A DNA stretch of 64,000 nt from Pararobbsia alpina (GTDB taxonomy: Bacteria; Pseudomonadota; Gammaproteobacteria; Burkholderiales; Burkholderiaceae). Within the stretch, counting starts at the first letter, position 1. Each line of letters starts with the position of its first letter. Of this stretch, positions 37,359 to 48,732 are shown one piece after another. Below the pieces are notes generated by a model. It did no database searches, was not told where the DNA came from, and saw only the letters and a list, made by a program, of their open reading frames with translations. Location: the NCBI RefSeq assembly GCF_902859895.1, contig NZ_CADIKM010000002.1:310001-374000 (forward strand), in the 5' to 3' direction. The translations under genes were made by a program, and so were the position numbers.

Positions 37359-37543
37359 TCAATCGTCGCGCCCCCATTGCCGGATCGATCGGCGTAGCAC
37401 GCCGATCTCCTGAACGAAGGACGAGCACATATCGCAGGCCATCAGATGCAAGCGCAGTTGCACGCGCTCGCGCCAGGACAGCGTCCGATCCATCGATTCG
37501 ATGACGAGCCGGTGTGCGTGACGGCAATGCAGTTTGATCTTCA

Positions 37544-37547
<4 letters not shown>
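37359..37547 (-). CDS. Zinc-finger anti-sigma protein (zf-HC2 type)
   Basis: A 62-residue protein with the HC2 zinc pattern: HCRHAHRLVIESMD followed by HLMACDMCSSF. Such small anti-sigma factors hold an ECF sigma factor inactive through a zinc-coordinating helix bundle. There is no membrane segment, so it is cytosolic. Its start (ATGATG) overlaps the stop of the sigma gene, which couples the two. A redox- or metal-sensitive release is likely by family analogy. Confidence 0.82.
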
Positions 37548-39164
<1,617 letters not shown>

Positions 39165-39175
39165 GCACGGCGCCC

Positions 39176-40084
39176 GTGAAGATATCGAAACCCGGACGTG
39201 TGCGGCGTCAGCCCGGCCGTCCGGTCTGGTTGTTCGATCTAGACAACACGCTGCATCACGCGTCCTACGCGATCTTTCCCCGCATCAATATCGCGATGAC
39301 GGACTTCATCATGCGGGAACTCGGGCTCGATCGCGCCGAAGCCGATGCGCTGCGCACGGACTACACGCGCCGCTATGGCACGGTGCTTGTCGGCCTGATG
39401 CGCCGCCACGGTATCGATGCCGCGGCGTTTCTCGACGAGGTCCATCACTTCGACTCGCTGTCCGGGTTGGTCCGTACCGAACGCGGCCTGGCGCGGACGC
39501 TGCGGCGCCTGCCCGGCCGCAAGGTCCTGTTCACCAATGCACCGCTGACCTATGCGACCGAGGTGCTCGGCCTGCTCGGCATTCGCAAGGTGTTCGAGCG
39601 CGTGATCGCGGTCGAGCAGATGCGCGACCGGCGCGGCTGGCAATCCAAGCCCGACCACGGCATGCTGCGGCGTACGCTGCGCGCGCTCCAGGCGCGCCAT
39701 CGCGATGCCGTGCTGGTCGAGGATACGCGCTCGCATCTCAAGGCATACCGTCGCACGGGCCTCAAGACCGTGTGGATGGTTGGCCACCTGCACGGTGCGC
39801 GCCGCGTGGAAGAGCTTGCCAATGTGTTCGGTGCGCAGCGCGCCGAAAGGCTCGCGGGAGATGCCGACCCGAACGCCAACCCTGACGCAGACCTGGGACT
39901 CGCGGGAGAGCTCGCGCAACGTCAATTCGAAGCGCCCGGCGAGGGGTTCGCCGAAGGGGCTACCATGGGGCCCGATGTCAGGCATCCGTCAGCCGACGCC
40001 TCGGGCGGTCACGCCCAGCGCCGCGGCGAAAGCGGACGACCGCACTATATCGACCGACGTATTCGTTCGATAAAATCGCTCTGA
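39176..40084 (+). CDS. HAD family pyrimidine 5'-nucleotidase-like hydrolase with extended C-terminus
   Basis: A 302-residue HAD phosphatase (SSM1/PPM-type). Motif I is WLFDLDNTLHHA, motif II LFTNAP, the motif III Lys lies in QSKPDHGM and motif IV is VEDTRSHLKAY. The enzyme core ends near residue 225; about 75 further residues are Ala/Gly/Arg-rich with no recognised fold, longer than I would expect for the family. The start is uncertain: GTG at 39176 or TTG at 39161, which overlaps argB. Substrate is not known; homologues act on nucleotides or small phosphates. Confidence 0.82.
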   Translation: MKISKPGRVRRQPGRPVWLFDLDNTLHHASYAIFPRINIAMTDFIMRELGLDRAEADALRTDYTRRYGTVLVGLMRRHGIDAAAFLDEVHHFDSLSGLVRTERGLARTLRRLPGRKVLFTNAPLTYATEVLGLLGIRKVFERVIAVEQMRDRRGWQSKPDHGMLRRTLRALQARHRDAVLVEDTRSHLKAYRRTGLKTVWMVGHLHGARRVEELANVFGAQRAERLAGDADPNANPDADLGLAGELAQRQFEAPGEGFAEGATMGPDVRHPSADASGGHAQRRGESGRPHYIDRRIRSIKSL

Positions 40085-40155
40085 ACAACATGCTCGCCGC
40101 GCCGTCCAGGCACTCGGGCGGCGGCCACGCTCTGGCGAACAACGAGGCGACCACT

Positions 40156-40836
40156 ATGCAGCACACAATCTCAGAAGACGCTGCCGCTAACGGGGAAGGC
40201 CGTCCCGACCCGGCGGACAGCGGCCAGCCGGCGCGGGCCGCCACGGGGCGTGCGCCGCGGCTCAAGCCCGGCGAGCGGCGCGTGCTGATCCTGCAGACGC
40301 TCGCCGCGATGCTCGAAGCCCCGAAAAGCGAAAAGATCACGACCGCGGCGCTCGCCGCGCGGCTGTCTGTCTCGGAGGCGGCGCTTTATCGCCACTTCGC
40401 GAGCAAGGCCCAGATGTTCGAGGGGCTCATCGAATTCATCGAACAGACGGTGTTCGGGCTGATCAACCAGATCACCGGCAAGGAAGACAACGGCATCCTC
40501 CAGGTCCGTGCAATCGTGACGATGCTGCTCGGCTTTGCCGAGAAGAATCCCGGCATGACGCGCGTGCTGACCGGTGAAGCACTGGTCGGCGAACACGAGC
40601 GGCTCAACGAGCGGATCAACCAGACCATCGACCGGATCGAAGCGTCGCTGCGCCAGTGCCTGAAAGTCGCGGTCAGTTCGAAGGACGTGCCTCTACCACC
40701 GGACTACGATCCCGCCCAGCGCGCGAATCTCGTGATCAGTTTCGTGCTCGGCCGCTGGCAGCGCTATGCGAAGACCGGCTTCACGAAGCTGCCGGGCGAG
40801 CAGGCCGACGCGATGATCCGGATCATGCTGAACTGA
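40156..40836 (+). CDS. slmA: Nucleoid occlusion factor SlmA
   Basis: A 226-residue TetR-like protein that binds DNA and blocks FtsZ assembly over the nucleoid. The helix-turn-helix is LSVSEAALYRHFASKAQM, and the C-terminal domain shows FGLINQITGKEDNG and FVLGRWQRYAKTGF, close to E. coli SlmA. An N-terminal extension of about 40 residues, rich in Gly, Ala and Pro, precedes the domain. GAGGCG lies before ATG 40156; an upstream ATG at 40090 is possible. Confidence 0.88.
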   Translation: MQHTISEDAAANGEGRPDPADSGQPARAATGRAPRLKPGERRVLILQTLAAMLEAPKSEKITTAALAARLSVSEAALYRHFASKAQMFEGLIEFIEQTVFGLINQITGKEDNGILQVRAIVTMLLGFAEKNPGMTRVLTGEALVGEHERLNERINQTIDRIEASLRQCLKVAVSSKDVPLPPDYDPAQRANLVISFVLGRWQRYAKTGFTKLPGEQADAMIRIMLN

Positions 40837-40914
40837 TCGGTGGGCATCAAGCTGGCATCGAGCGGACAGCACCCTTTGTCACCGGCGGCCGAGCGCCGGG
40901 CCGCTGCCATCGGC

Positions 40915-40920
40915 TATACT
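40915..40920 (+). promoter_or_regulatory. -10 box of the metX promoter
   Basis: TATACT would begin transcription near 40927, a few bases before the first stem of the SAM-II-like aptamer. The -35 region is not well conserved. Confidence 0.55.
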
Positions 40921-40932
40921 GAGAACCTGAGT

Positions 40933-41027
40933 AAACGCGCCGATTTGATGACACGATTGCGGGCGCGTGAACTTCCGGGCGGTTTCGACCGCGTGGAGGT
41001 TCGGACAAATTCGGCTAAAGCGGTCGT
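40933..41027 (+). ncRNA. SAM-II-type riboswitch in the metX leader, with an inserted hairpin
   Basis: P1 pairs CGCGCC (40936-40941) with GGCGCG (40962-40967). Its loop begins with GATTTGA and ends with ATTGCGG, both SAM-II hallmarks. After GTGAA comes an inserted stem, AACTTCC with GGAGGTT (40970-41001), capped by CGGT-TTCG-ACCG. The chain resumes with AAATTCGGCTAAAG, the SAM-II 3' block. ACGA in the loop (40953-40956) can pair with TCGT (41024-41027) as the pseudoknot. SAM-II is best known from Alphaproteobacterial metX and metA leaders. The gene downstream is metX, as expected. Confidence 0.83.
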
Positions 41028-41078
41028 CGGCGGTGGACACCGCCTGCAACAGCCGACGCTTTAGCCACCTTTGGGTGG
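41013..41078 (+). promoter_or_regulatory. Putative expression platform of the metX riboswitch
   Basis: GGCTAAAGC (41013-41021), part of the aptamer, is fully complementary to GCTTTAGCC (41058-41066), with GTCGGC/GCCGAC stacked inside. Next, CCACC (41065-41069) can pair with GGTGG (41074-41078), which is the metX ribosome site. The two hairpins share bases 41065-41066. Without SAM the long hairpin could form and free the ribosome site; with SAM the aptamer keeps GGCTAAAGC, and CCACC can mask the site. The logic is inferred from pairing only. Confidence 0.6.
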
Positions 41079-41082
41079 GGTC

Positions 41083-42231
41083 ATGGATTTATCAATCGGC
41101 ATTGTTGTTCCTCGTCAAATGGAGTTCGCCGAGCCGCTGCATTTACAAAGCGGCAGCTCGATCTCCCACTACAGTCTGACGATCGAGACGTACGGCACAC
41201 TCAACGCAGAGCGTTCGAATGCCGTACTGGTTTGTCATGCCCTGAACGCCTCGCACCACGTCGCGGGCCACTACGCGGACGATCCGCAAAACCTCGGCTG
41301 GTGGGACAATATGGTCGGTCCGGGCAAGCCGCTCGACACCAACCGCTTCTTCGTGATCGGGGTCAACAACCTCGGCTCGTGTTTCGGCTCGACCGGCCCG
41401 ATGAGCCTCGACCCGTTGACCGGCAGGCCTTATGGTGCGCGTTTCCCGGTGGTCACCGTCGAGGATTGGGTCAATGCGCAGGCCCGCGTCGCCGATGCCT
41501 TCGGCATCGACCGGTTCGCCGCTGTCATGGGCGGCAGCCTGGGCGGCATGCAGGCGCTTGCCTGGAGCATCCTGTATCCGGAGCGCGTCGGCCACTGCAT
41601 CATCGTCGCCTCGACTCCGAAGCTTTCAGCGCAGAACATTGCCTTCAACGAAGTCGCGCGTTCAGCGATCCTGTCCGATCCCGATTTTCACGGCGGCGAC
41701 TACTACGCGCATAACATCAAGCCGCGCCGCGGCCTGCGCGTCGCGCGGATGATCGGCCATATCACTTATCTGTCCGACGACGACATGGCCTCGAAGTTCG
41801 GCCGCGCACTGCGGCGCGCCGAGGGGGCGCTCGATGCCTACAACTTCAATTTCGAGGTCGAGTTCGAAGTCGAGTCATATCTGCGCTACCAGGGCGACAA
41901 GTTTGCCGACTTCTTCGACGCGAACACCTATCTGCTGATCACGCGCGCGCTCGACTATTTCGATCCCGCCAAGGCTTACGACGGCAACCTGACCGCGGCG
42001 CTGGCCGGCACGAGCGCGCAATACCTCGTGATCTCGTTCGGCACTGACTGGCGTTTCGCCCCCGCGCGATCGCGCGAGATCGTCAAGGCGCTGCTCGACC
42101 ACAAGCGCGCGGTCACCTATGGCGAGATCGACGCGCCGCACGGTCACGATGCCTTCCTGCTCGACGATCCGCGCTATCACAACCTGGTCCGCGCGTATTA
42201 CGAGCGGATTGCCGAGGAGGTCGGCGCATGA
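41083..42231 (+). CDS. metX: Homoserine O-acetyltransferase (or succinyltransferase)
   Basis: A 382-residue alpha/beta hydrolase that acylates homoserine at the entry to methionine synthesis. The nucleophile Ser lies in [17 protein letters not shown] and [11 protein letters not shown] contribute the Asp and His. ATG at 41083 is preceded by GGGTGGGG, inside a hairpin. Acyl preference (acetyl or succinyl) cannot be judged by eye; MetX proteins coupled to MetW in Proteobacteria may use succinyl-CoA. It overlaps metW by ATGA. Confidence 0.94.
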   Translation: MDLSIGIVVPRQMEFAEPLHLQSGSSISHYSLTIETYGTLNAERSNAVLVCHALNASHHVAGHYADDPQNLGWWDNMVGPGKPLDTNRFFVIGVNNLGSCFGSTGPMSLDPLTGRPYGARFPVVTVEDWVNAQARVADAFGIDRFAAVMGGSLGGMQALAWSILYPERVGHCIIVASTPKLSAQNIAFNEVARSAILSDPDFHGGDYYAHNIKPRRGLRVARMIGHITYLSDDDMASKFGRALRRAEGALDAYNFNFEVEFEVESYLRYQGDKFADFFDANTYLLITRALDYFDPAKAYDGNLTAALAGTSAQYLVISFGTDWRFAPARSREIVKALLDHKRAVTYGEIDAPHGHDAFLLDDPRYHNLVRAYYERIAEEVGA

Positions 42232-42851
42232 ACCGGGAAAGCTACCGAAAGGTCATCGACAACCTGACGCCCCGCGCGGACTTCCGTGTCATCGCACGCT
42301 GGGTCGAGCCCGGCTCGAACGTGCTTGACCTCGGCTGCGGCGACGGTTCGCTGCTCGCGCTGCTTGGCGAAGAGCTCGACGTGCACGGCTACGGCATCGA
42401 GATCAACGATGCGGGCGTGCTCGAGGCCGCGCGCAAGGGCGTGCACGTGATCCAGCAGAACCTCGAGGACGGCCTGCGCCTGTTCGAGGACCAGAGCTTC
42501 GATCTCGCCATTCTTTCGCAAACGTTGCAGACGATTCACCAGACCGCGGCAATCCTGCGCGAGACGGTCCGCGTCGCGAAGGAGGCGATCGTCTCGTTTC
42601 CGAATTTCGGGTACTGGCCGCACCGGATGTCGATCCTGGGCGGCCGCATGCCGGTCTCGAAGACCTTGCCCTATCAGTGGTACAACACACCGAACGTCCG
42701 GGTGCTGACGATCCGCGATTTCGAGGCGCTCGCGCCCGAAGCGGGCGTGCGGATTCTAGACCGCGCGGTGCTTCATAACGGCGTCACAATCAGCTGGGGC
42801 CACAACTGGCGTGGTAGCCTTGCGGTCTACCGGGTGACACGCGCACCTTGA
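42228..42851 (+). CDS. metW: Methionine biosynthesis protein MetW
   Basis: A 207-residue methyltransferase-fold protein with [26 protein letters not shown] and [14 protein letters not shown], typical of MetW. It is translationally coupled to metX. In beta- and gamma-proteobacteria MetW is required with MetX for homoserine acylation, and its fold hints at SAM binding. The last residues, from [11 protein letters not shown], match the usual end. Confidence 0.93.
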   Translation: MNRESYRKVIDNLTPRADFRVIARWVEPGSNVLDLGCGDGSLLALLGEELDVHGYGIEINDAGVLEAARKGVHVIQQNLEDGLRLFEDQSFDLAILSQTLQTIHQTAAILRETVRVAKEAIVSFPNFGYWPHRMSILGGRMPVSKTLPYQWYNTPNVRVLTIRDFEALAPEAGVRILDRAVLHNGVTISWGHNWRGSLAVYRVTRAP

Positions 42852-42870
42852 ACACCGCCATCCATACCGC

Positions 42871-44184
42871 ATGACCTCTGCGCAAGAAGACACGCTGGCT
42901 ACCGCATCGACGCCCGCGGCGAGCGTCGCCACGGGCGATGCCGACCCCGGCGGCTGGCGCGTCTATCTGAACCGGCGGATGCTGATCTGCATCTTTCTCG
43001 GCTTCACATCGGGCCTGCCGTTGTTTGTCCTGATCAATCTCGTTCAGGCATGGTTGCGCTCGTCGGGCGTCGATCTACAGGCGATTGGCCTTTTTGCGCT
43101 GATCCAGTTTCCCTATACCTGGAAATTCATCTGGGCGCCGCTGATGGACCGGTTCGTGCCCTCGCTGCGAATTTGGCGTCCAGGGCGGCGGCGTGGCTGG
43201 ATGCTGATCACCCAGTTGCTGGTGACGGCGGCGATTGCCGCGATGGGTTTTCTCTCACCGCACGATGCGCTCTGGACGATCGCGGCGCTGGCCGCGCTGC
43301 TCGCTTTTTTCAGCGCAAGCCAGGACATCGTCCTCGACGCCTACCGGCGCGAGCTGCTGCCCGATCGCGAGCAGGGCCTCGGCACGGCGATTCACGTCAA
43401 CGCCTATAAGGTGGCCGGACTCGTGCCCGGTTCGCTCTCGCTGATCCTAGCCGACCACTTGCCCTGGTCGACCGTCTTCCTCGTCACGGCAGCCTTCATG
43501 CTGCCCGGCATCGTCATGACCCTGGTGATCGATGAGCCCGAGGTTCGGGGCACACCGCCGAAAACGCTCGAACAGGCTGTCGTGCTGCCATTCCGTGAAT
43601 TCCTCGCGCGCGACGGCTGGCGCGGGGCCGTGCTCGTGCTCGGCTTTATCTTCCTGTACAAGCTCGGCGACAGCATGTCGACCTCGCTTGCGACCTCGTT
43701 CTATCTCGATCTCGGCTTCACGAAGACCGAGATTGGCGTGATCGCCAAGACGGTGGGCTTCTGGGCGAGCCTGGCCGGCGGCCTGATCGGCGGAATCTGG
43801 CTGGTCCGGCTCGGGATCAACCGTGGGCTCTGGATCTTCGGTGTGCTTCAGATGGTGTCGTCGCTCGGATTCGCGTGGCTCGCACATCATGGCCCGACAC
43901 CGACCGGGCTGGCGATCGTGATCGCGCTCGAAGCCGGTGCAGCAGGCCTCGGTACCGCCGCGTTCACGGCCTACATCGCCCGCGCGACCGATCCACGCTA
44001 TACCGCGACACAGTTCGCCTTGTTCACGAGTCTTGCGTCGGTGCCGCGCACCTTTGCGAATGCAGGCGCAGGCTTCGCCGTCGCGCAGATCGGCTGGTTC
44101 GAGTTTTTCCTGGCCTGCGTTGCGCTCGGTGTGCCGGGCATGCTGCTGTTGCCCCGAGTCGCACCGTGGAGCGCGCGTCGATGA
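42871..44184 (+). CDS. ampG: AmpG family MFS transporter
   Basis: A 437-residue inner-membrane protein with about 12-14 helices. The N-terminal FLGFTSGLPLFVLINLVQAWL, WLRSSGVDLQAIGLFAL and DAYRRELLPDREQGLG match AmpG permeases that import anhydro-muropeptides for peptidoglycan recycling. No beta-lactamase or ampD gene is near, so a beta-lactamase induction role is only possible. It overlaps the M48 gene by four bases. Confidence 0.88.
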   Translation: MTSAQEDTLATASTPAASVATGDADPGGWRVYLNRRMLICIFLGFTSGLPLFVLINLVQAWLRSSGVDLQAIGLFALIQFPYTWKFIWAPLMDRFVPSLRIWRPGRRRGWMLITQLLVTAAIAAMGFLSPHDALWTIAALAALLAFFSASQDIVLDAYRRELLPDREQGLGTAIHVNAYKVAGLVPGSLSLILADHLPWSTVFLVTAAFMLPGIVMTLVIDEPEVRGTPPKTLEQAVVLPFREFLARDGWRGAVLVLGFIFLYKLGDSMSTSLATSFYLDLGFTKTEIGVIAKTVGFWASLAGGLIGGIWLVRLGINRGLWIFGVLQMVSSLGFAWLAHHGPTPTGLAIVIALEAGAAGLGTAAFTAYIARATDPRYTATQFALFTSLASVPRTFANAGAGFAVAQIGWFEFFLACVALGVPGMLLLPRVAPWSARR

Positions 44185-45092
44185 AGATCACTGGCCGACT
44201 GTTCGGCAGCCTGTTCACCGTGGCCGCCTGTGTTGCCGCATCGCTCGTGTCGGGCGCCGGTGCCGACGCGAGTGTCCTGGGCGCGGAGGAGATGCCGCAT
44301 CTCGACAGCCGCGATCCGAATGGCGATCTGCGGGTCGGCAATCCGATGGCGATGCGCGGAGGCGCGGCCGATGCGATGCTCGAGCAGATCGCGGCGATCG
44401 AATACCGGCAACTGATCGCCGATGCGACCGTGCAGCGGCGCCTGCTGCCGCAAACCGACTCACGCGTGAGGCGTGTGCAGGCCGTAGTCGACAGCCTGAT
44501 GCCTTACGCGCTCAAATGGAACGACCGCTCGCGCAACTGGAACTGGGAAGTCAACCTCGTGCGTGCGCCGCGGCTCGACGCGTATTGCATGCCGGGCGGC
44601 AAGGTCGTCGTCTTCACGGGGCTGCTGGAACGGCTGCGTCCGTCGGACGATGAGATCGCGATGCTCATCGGCCACGAGATCGCGCATGCACTGCGTCAGC
44701 ATGCACGCGTGATGATCGACGATCGCATGCTGCGCCAATACCGTGGCACACCCAGCGCGCCGCAGTTGTTCGGCATCACGGACTTCGATTTCGATACGGG
44801 GGTCGGTTTCCCCGATGTGCGCTACAGCGCCGACGACGAGCGCGAAGCCGATGTGATCGGCACCGAGATCGCTGCGCGCGCGGGCTACGATCCACGCGCC
44901 GCGCTCGCATTCTGGCAGCGCGTCGCGGCACTCGACCGGCGCATGCCCGTCGAACTCGCGGCGGAGCATCCCGTGACGGCGGGCCGGCTCGACGACCTGC
45001 GCCGGCGTCAAGTCGACATGCTCGCACTCTACGCGAAGGCCGTGCACCTTTCGGTCAATGCCTTGCCTGCCTATGGCAAGCGGTCGAACTGA
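44181..45092 (+). CDS. Secreted M48 family zinc metalloprotease
   Basis: A 303-residue protein. A signal peptide (LFGSLFTVAACVAASLVSG) precedes the mature protein. The zinc site is GHEIAHALRQHAR, with the third ligand Glu in DEREADVIG. It belongs to the periplasmic LoiP/BepA-like M48 proteases involved in envelope quality control, though without the TPR tail of BepA. The ATG overlaps the ampG stop. Its 3' end overlaps the convergent PGDYG gene by 22 bases. Confidence 0.9.
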   Translation: MKITGRLFGSLFTVAACVAASLVSGAGADASVLGAEEMPHLDSRDPNGDLRVGNPMAMRGGAADAMLEQIAAIEYRQLIADATVQRRLLPQTDSRVRRVQAVVDSLMPYALKWNDRSRNWNWEVNLVRAPRLDAYCMPGGKVVVFTGLLERLRPSDDEIAMLIGHEIAHALRQHARVMIDDRMLRQYRGTPSAPQLFGITDFDFDTGVGFPDVRYSADDEREADVIGTEIAARAGYDPRAALAFWQRVAALDRRMPVELAAEHPVTAGRLDDLRRRQVDMLALYAKAVHLSVNALPAYGKRSN

Positions 45093-45514
45093 GCGCGATA
45101 GACCTGCTGAAACCGGGCGTTCTCGACCACCCCGTAATCGCCCGGTGCGTACTGCATTACCCAGTCGTGCGCGAGTCCCTTGAGCAGGTCGCCTCCCGCC
45201 TCGCGGGCGATCGTGAACGGTTCGGCCATCTGCCTGGCAAGGACCGGCAGCGGTTTGGCGCGGTGGGGGCCGTCGCCGCCCGGCAGGCCCGGCGCGACGG
45301 GTTCGTACTTGAGATCGAAGCGCTCGCGCGACACGCTCCAGCGATCGCCGGTCGAGCCGGTGATCAGCGCGTCCCCCGCACGATAGCGATTCGGCCCCTC
45401 GCGGCTGATCAACTCGCCGGCCGCGGGCGCGAAGACGACCGCGACGACTTCGACTTTCACATATTCGCGCGCCTGCGGATCGGAGCGCAGGTCGATATTC
45501 GCAAGTTCGAGCAT
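45071..45514 (-). CDS. PGDYG domain protein
   Basis: A 147-residue small protein with the PGDYG signature in QYAPGDYGVVEN near its C-terminus, and GDALITGSTGDRWSVSRERFD, typical of PGDYG-domain proteins. Function is unknown. Its frame continues upstream into the exonuclease gene, but the ATG at 45514 is the sensible start, nine bases after the xth stop. It converges on the M48 gene. Confidence 0.82.
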   Translation of the reverse strand: MLELANIDLRSDPQAREYVKVEVVAVVFAPAAGELISREGPNRYRAGDALITGSTGDRWSVSRERFDLKYEPVAPGLPGGDGPHRAKPLPVLARQMAEPFTIAREAGGDLLKGLAHDWVMQYAPGDYGVVENARFQQVYRAQFDRLP

Positions 45515-45522
45515 GGTCGAGG

Positions 45523-46299
45523 CTATCCGAGGTTCCAGTCGTACTCGATGGTCAGCGGCGCGTGGTCGCTGAACTTGACGTCCTTGAAGACCGACACCGT
45601 TTTCGCCTGGGCGGCGACCGCCGGCGTCGCGATCTGGTAGTCGATGCGCCACCCGACGTTCTTCGCATAGGCCTGGCCGCGCTGGCTCCACCACGTGTAC
45701 TGTTCGGCGCGCGGGTCGAGCGAGCGATGCACGTCGACATAGCCGACCTTGTCGAACAGTTCGGTCAGCCATGCCCGCTCCTCGGGGAGGAAGCCCGAGT
45801 TCTTCAGATTGCCTTTCCAGTTCTTGAGGTCGATTTCCTTGTGTGCGATGTTGATGTCGCCGCACAGGACGACCTCGCGCGTCTCCTTGAGCGCCATCAG
45901 ATGTGGCATGAACGCGGCCATGAAGCGGAACTTTGCCTGCTGCCGTTCTTCCGAACTCGAGCCCGACGGCACGTAGACCGAGACGACGGAGAGCTTGCCG
46001 TAACGCACTTCGACATAGCGGCCCTCGGCATCGAATTCCTCACTGCCGAAGCCGATGATGAAATCATCGGGTTCGTGCCGCGCATAGAGACCCGCACCGC
46101 TATAGCCCTTCTTGACCGCGTGCTGGAAGTAGCCTCGATAGCCATGGGGTGCAAGGAACTCGGGGGTCATGTCGTCTTGCTGAGCCTTGAGCTCCTGGAC
46201 ACAGACGATATCGGCCTGATGCGAGCCGAACCAGTCGAAAAAGCCCTTCCTGGCAGCCGACCGGATCCCGTTCAGGTTGGCTGCGACGATCTTCAACAT
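45523..46299 (-). CDS. xth: Exodeoxyribonuclease III
   Basis: A 258-residue AP endonuclease/3' exonuclease for base excision repair. The motifs are MLKIVAANLNGIRSA, VQELKAQQDDM, VSVYVPSGSS, CGDINIAHKEID and SDHAPLTIEYDW with the catalytic Asp-His pair. Length is normal for XthA. The ATG at 46299 is a clear start. Confidence 0.94.
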   Translation of the reverse strand: MLKIVAANLNGIRSAARKGFFDWFGSHQADIVCVQELKAQQDDMTPEFLAPHGYRGYFQHAVKKGYSGAGLYARHEPDDFIIGFGSEEFDAEGRYVEVRYGKLSVVSVYVPSGSSSEERQQAKFRFMAAFMPHLMALKETREVVLCGDINIAHKEIDLKNWKGNLKNSGFLPEERAWLTELFDKVGYVDVHRSLDPRAEQYTWWSQRGQAYAKNVGWRIDYQIATPAVAAQAKTVSVFKDVKFSDHAPLTIEYDWNLG

Positions 46300-46356
46300 G
46301 CAATGATCCTTTGTACTTGTTGTGCGTAGTGACTTGTCGCGGAGTTTGCGATCCGC

Positions 46357-47208
46357 CTATTCGACCTTCACGCCCGCGAGTGCGACCTTGCCCGGTGGAT
46401 ACTGCAGATCGAGCTTGCGCATCGTTTCGGCGAGGATCGTCGCGACCATGAGATTGCGATGTGATTTCGAATCAGCCGGAATCACATACCACGGCGCCTC
46501 GGGTGTCGACGTTGCGGCGAGCGCATCCGCATAGGCAATCTGGTAGTCGTCCCATTGCTTGCGGGCGTCGAGATCGCTCGGGTCGAACTTCCAGTGCTTG
46601 GTCGGATCGTCCACGCGTGCCTGCAGACGCTCGCGCTGTTCGTCCTTCGAAATATGAAGGAAGCATTTGACGATGGTCGTGTTGCTGTCGACGAGCAACG
46701 ATTCGAAGGCGCGGATGTGTCCGTATCGGCGTTGCAGTGCCTTCTCGTCGAGGGCCCCGAGCACGCGCGGCACGAGCACATCCTCGTAGTGGCTGCGGTT
46801 GAACACGGCGAGCTCGCCACCCGCGGGCGTGTAACGATGGATGCGCCAGAGGAAATCGTGCGCGCCTTCGTCGAGCGTCGGCGCACGGAACGCGGCAATG
46901 CGCAGTCCGAGCGGATCGACCTCGTGGAACACGGCACGGATGGTGCCGTCCTTGCCGCTCGTATCCATGCCTTGCAAGACGAGCAGCACGCGTTCGCGTG
47001 TCTGCGCATGCATGCGATCCTGCAGCACATCGAGCTCGGCGCCGATTTCGGCGAGCGCCTGCCGGTCGCCGTCCTTCGACCCGGTCGAGAAGGGTTTCGC
47101 GGCGCAGTCATAGGCTGCCAACTCGAAGCGCTGCTTCGAGATGTCCTTGTCGGCGGTCTTGTCGTTGAAATACGGTACGCGGAAATCGTCCAGCTTTGGC
47201 TTCGACAT
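46357..47208 (-). CDS. ppk2: Polyphosphate kinase 2 family protein
   Basis: A 283-residue nucleotide kinase that uses polyphosphate to phosphorylate nucleoside mono- or diphosphates. Walker A is QGMDTSGKDGT, Walker B is VFNRSHYEDVLVPRV, and the lid has SKDEQRERLQARVDDPTKHWK. The single-domain length and motifs fit class I or III PPK2 enzymes; AMP versus ADP preference cannot be determined here. It lies alone between xth and gatB. Confidence 0.92.
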   Translation of the reverse strand: MSKPKLDDFRVPYFNDKTADKDISKQRFELAAYDCAAKPFSTGSKDGDRQALAEIGAELDVLQDRMHAQTRERVLLVLQGMDTSGKDGTIRAVFHEVDPLGLRIAAFRAPTLDEGAHDFLWRIHRYTPAGGELAVFNRSHYEDVLVPRVLGALDEKALQRRYGHIRAFESLLVDSNTTIVKCFLHISKDEQRERLQARVDDPTKHWKFDPSDLDARKQWDDYQIAYADALAATSTPEAPWYVIPADSKSHRNLMVATILAETMRKLDLQYPPGKVALAGVKVE

Positions 47209-47257
47209 GGCTACTCCTGGTACGTATTGCAGGGATAAGGTGCCGCGATCGTGAGGA

Positions 47258-48732
47258 TCACCCCGTGAGCTTCTGCCTGAGCAAATCGTTGACCTGCTGC
47301 GGATTGGCCTTGCCCTTGGTCGCCTTCATCGCCTGCCCGACCAGGGCGTTGAACGCCTTTTCCTTGCCCGCGCGGAATTCCTCGACCGACTTGGCATTGG
47401 CCGCGAGCACATCGTCGATGATCTTCTCGAGTTCGCCCGTATCCGAGATCTGGCGCAGGCCTTTTGCCTCGATGATGCGGTCCGCCGCGCCGTCGTCGCT
47501 CGCGCGCTCGTCCCAGATCGCCTGGAAGACTTCCTTGGCGATCTTGTTCGAGACCGTGCCGTCGGCGATCCGCGAGATCAGGCCGGCGAGCTGCGCCGCA
47601 CTGACGGGGCAGGCATCGATCTCGAGCCCCTCGCGGTTCAGTTGCGAGGCGAGCTCACCCATGATCCAGTTCGCGGCCGTCTTCGCGTGCGCGACGCCGG
47701 CCTTCGAGACGACTGCCTCGAAGTAGGCCGAGGCCGCCTTGGAGGCGGTCAGCACACCCGCGTCGTAGCGCGCGAGACCGTACTGATCCGCAAAGCGCTG
47801 CTGCATGGTTTCGGGCAGTTCGGGCAGTTCGGCACGCACACGCTCGATCCAGGCCGCGTCGATGGCAAGCGGCATGAGGTCGGGGTCCGGAAAATACCGG
47901 TAGTCGTGCGCGTCTTCCTTACTGCGCATCGAGCGCGTCTCGTGGCGATCGGGATCGTAGAGGCGCGTTTCCTGCACGACGGTGCCGCCGTCCTCGATCA
48001 GTTCGATCTGGCGGCGTACCTCGTAGTTGATCGCCTCTTCAAGGAAGCGGAACGAGTTGAGGTTCTTGATTTCCGCGCGGGTGCCGAACGCCTCCTGGCC
48101 CATCGGCCGGACCGAGACGTTCGCATCGCAGCGGAACGAGCCTTCCTGCATATTGCCATCGCAGATGCCGAGCCAGGTCACGAGCGTGTGCAAGGCCTTC
48201 GCGTAGGCGACCGCCTCGGCGGCACTGCGCATCACGGGCTCGGTGACGATTTCGAGCAGCGGCGTGCCGGCGCGGTTCAGGTCGATGCCCGTCATGCCTT
48301 CGAAGTCTTCGTGCAGCGACTTGCCCGCATCTTCTTCGAGATGGGCGCGCGTGAGCTCGACGACCTTTTCGTAAGCCGGCTTGCCGGTCTTCGCGTTCGC
48401 TTCGACCTGGATCGTCAGCGAGCCGCCCTGCACGACGGGAATCTCATACTGGCTGATCTGATAGCCCTTGGGCAGGTCGGGATAAAAGTAATTCTTGCGC
48501 GCGAAGATCGAGCGCGGCGCGATCGTCGCACCGATCGACAGGCCAAAACGAATGGCCCGCTCGACTGCGCCGCGGTTCATCACAGGCAACGTGCCAGGCA
48601 GCGCAAGGTCGACGACCGAAGCCTGCGTGTTCGGCTCGGCGCCGAAACGCGTCGGCGCGCCGGAAAAAATCTTCGAGGCCGTCGCGAGCTGTGCATGCGT
48701 CTCGAGGCCGATCACTACTTCCCATTGCATAG

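Noticed and set aside
45071-45865. A 264-residue protein extending the PGDYG gene upstream
   Set aside because: The extension overlaps the exonuclease III gene in another frame and has a shadow-like Arg-rich composition. The ATG at 45514 fits the domain.
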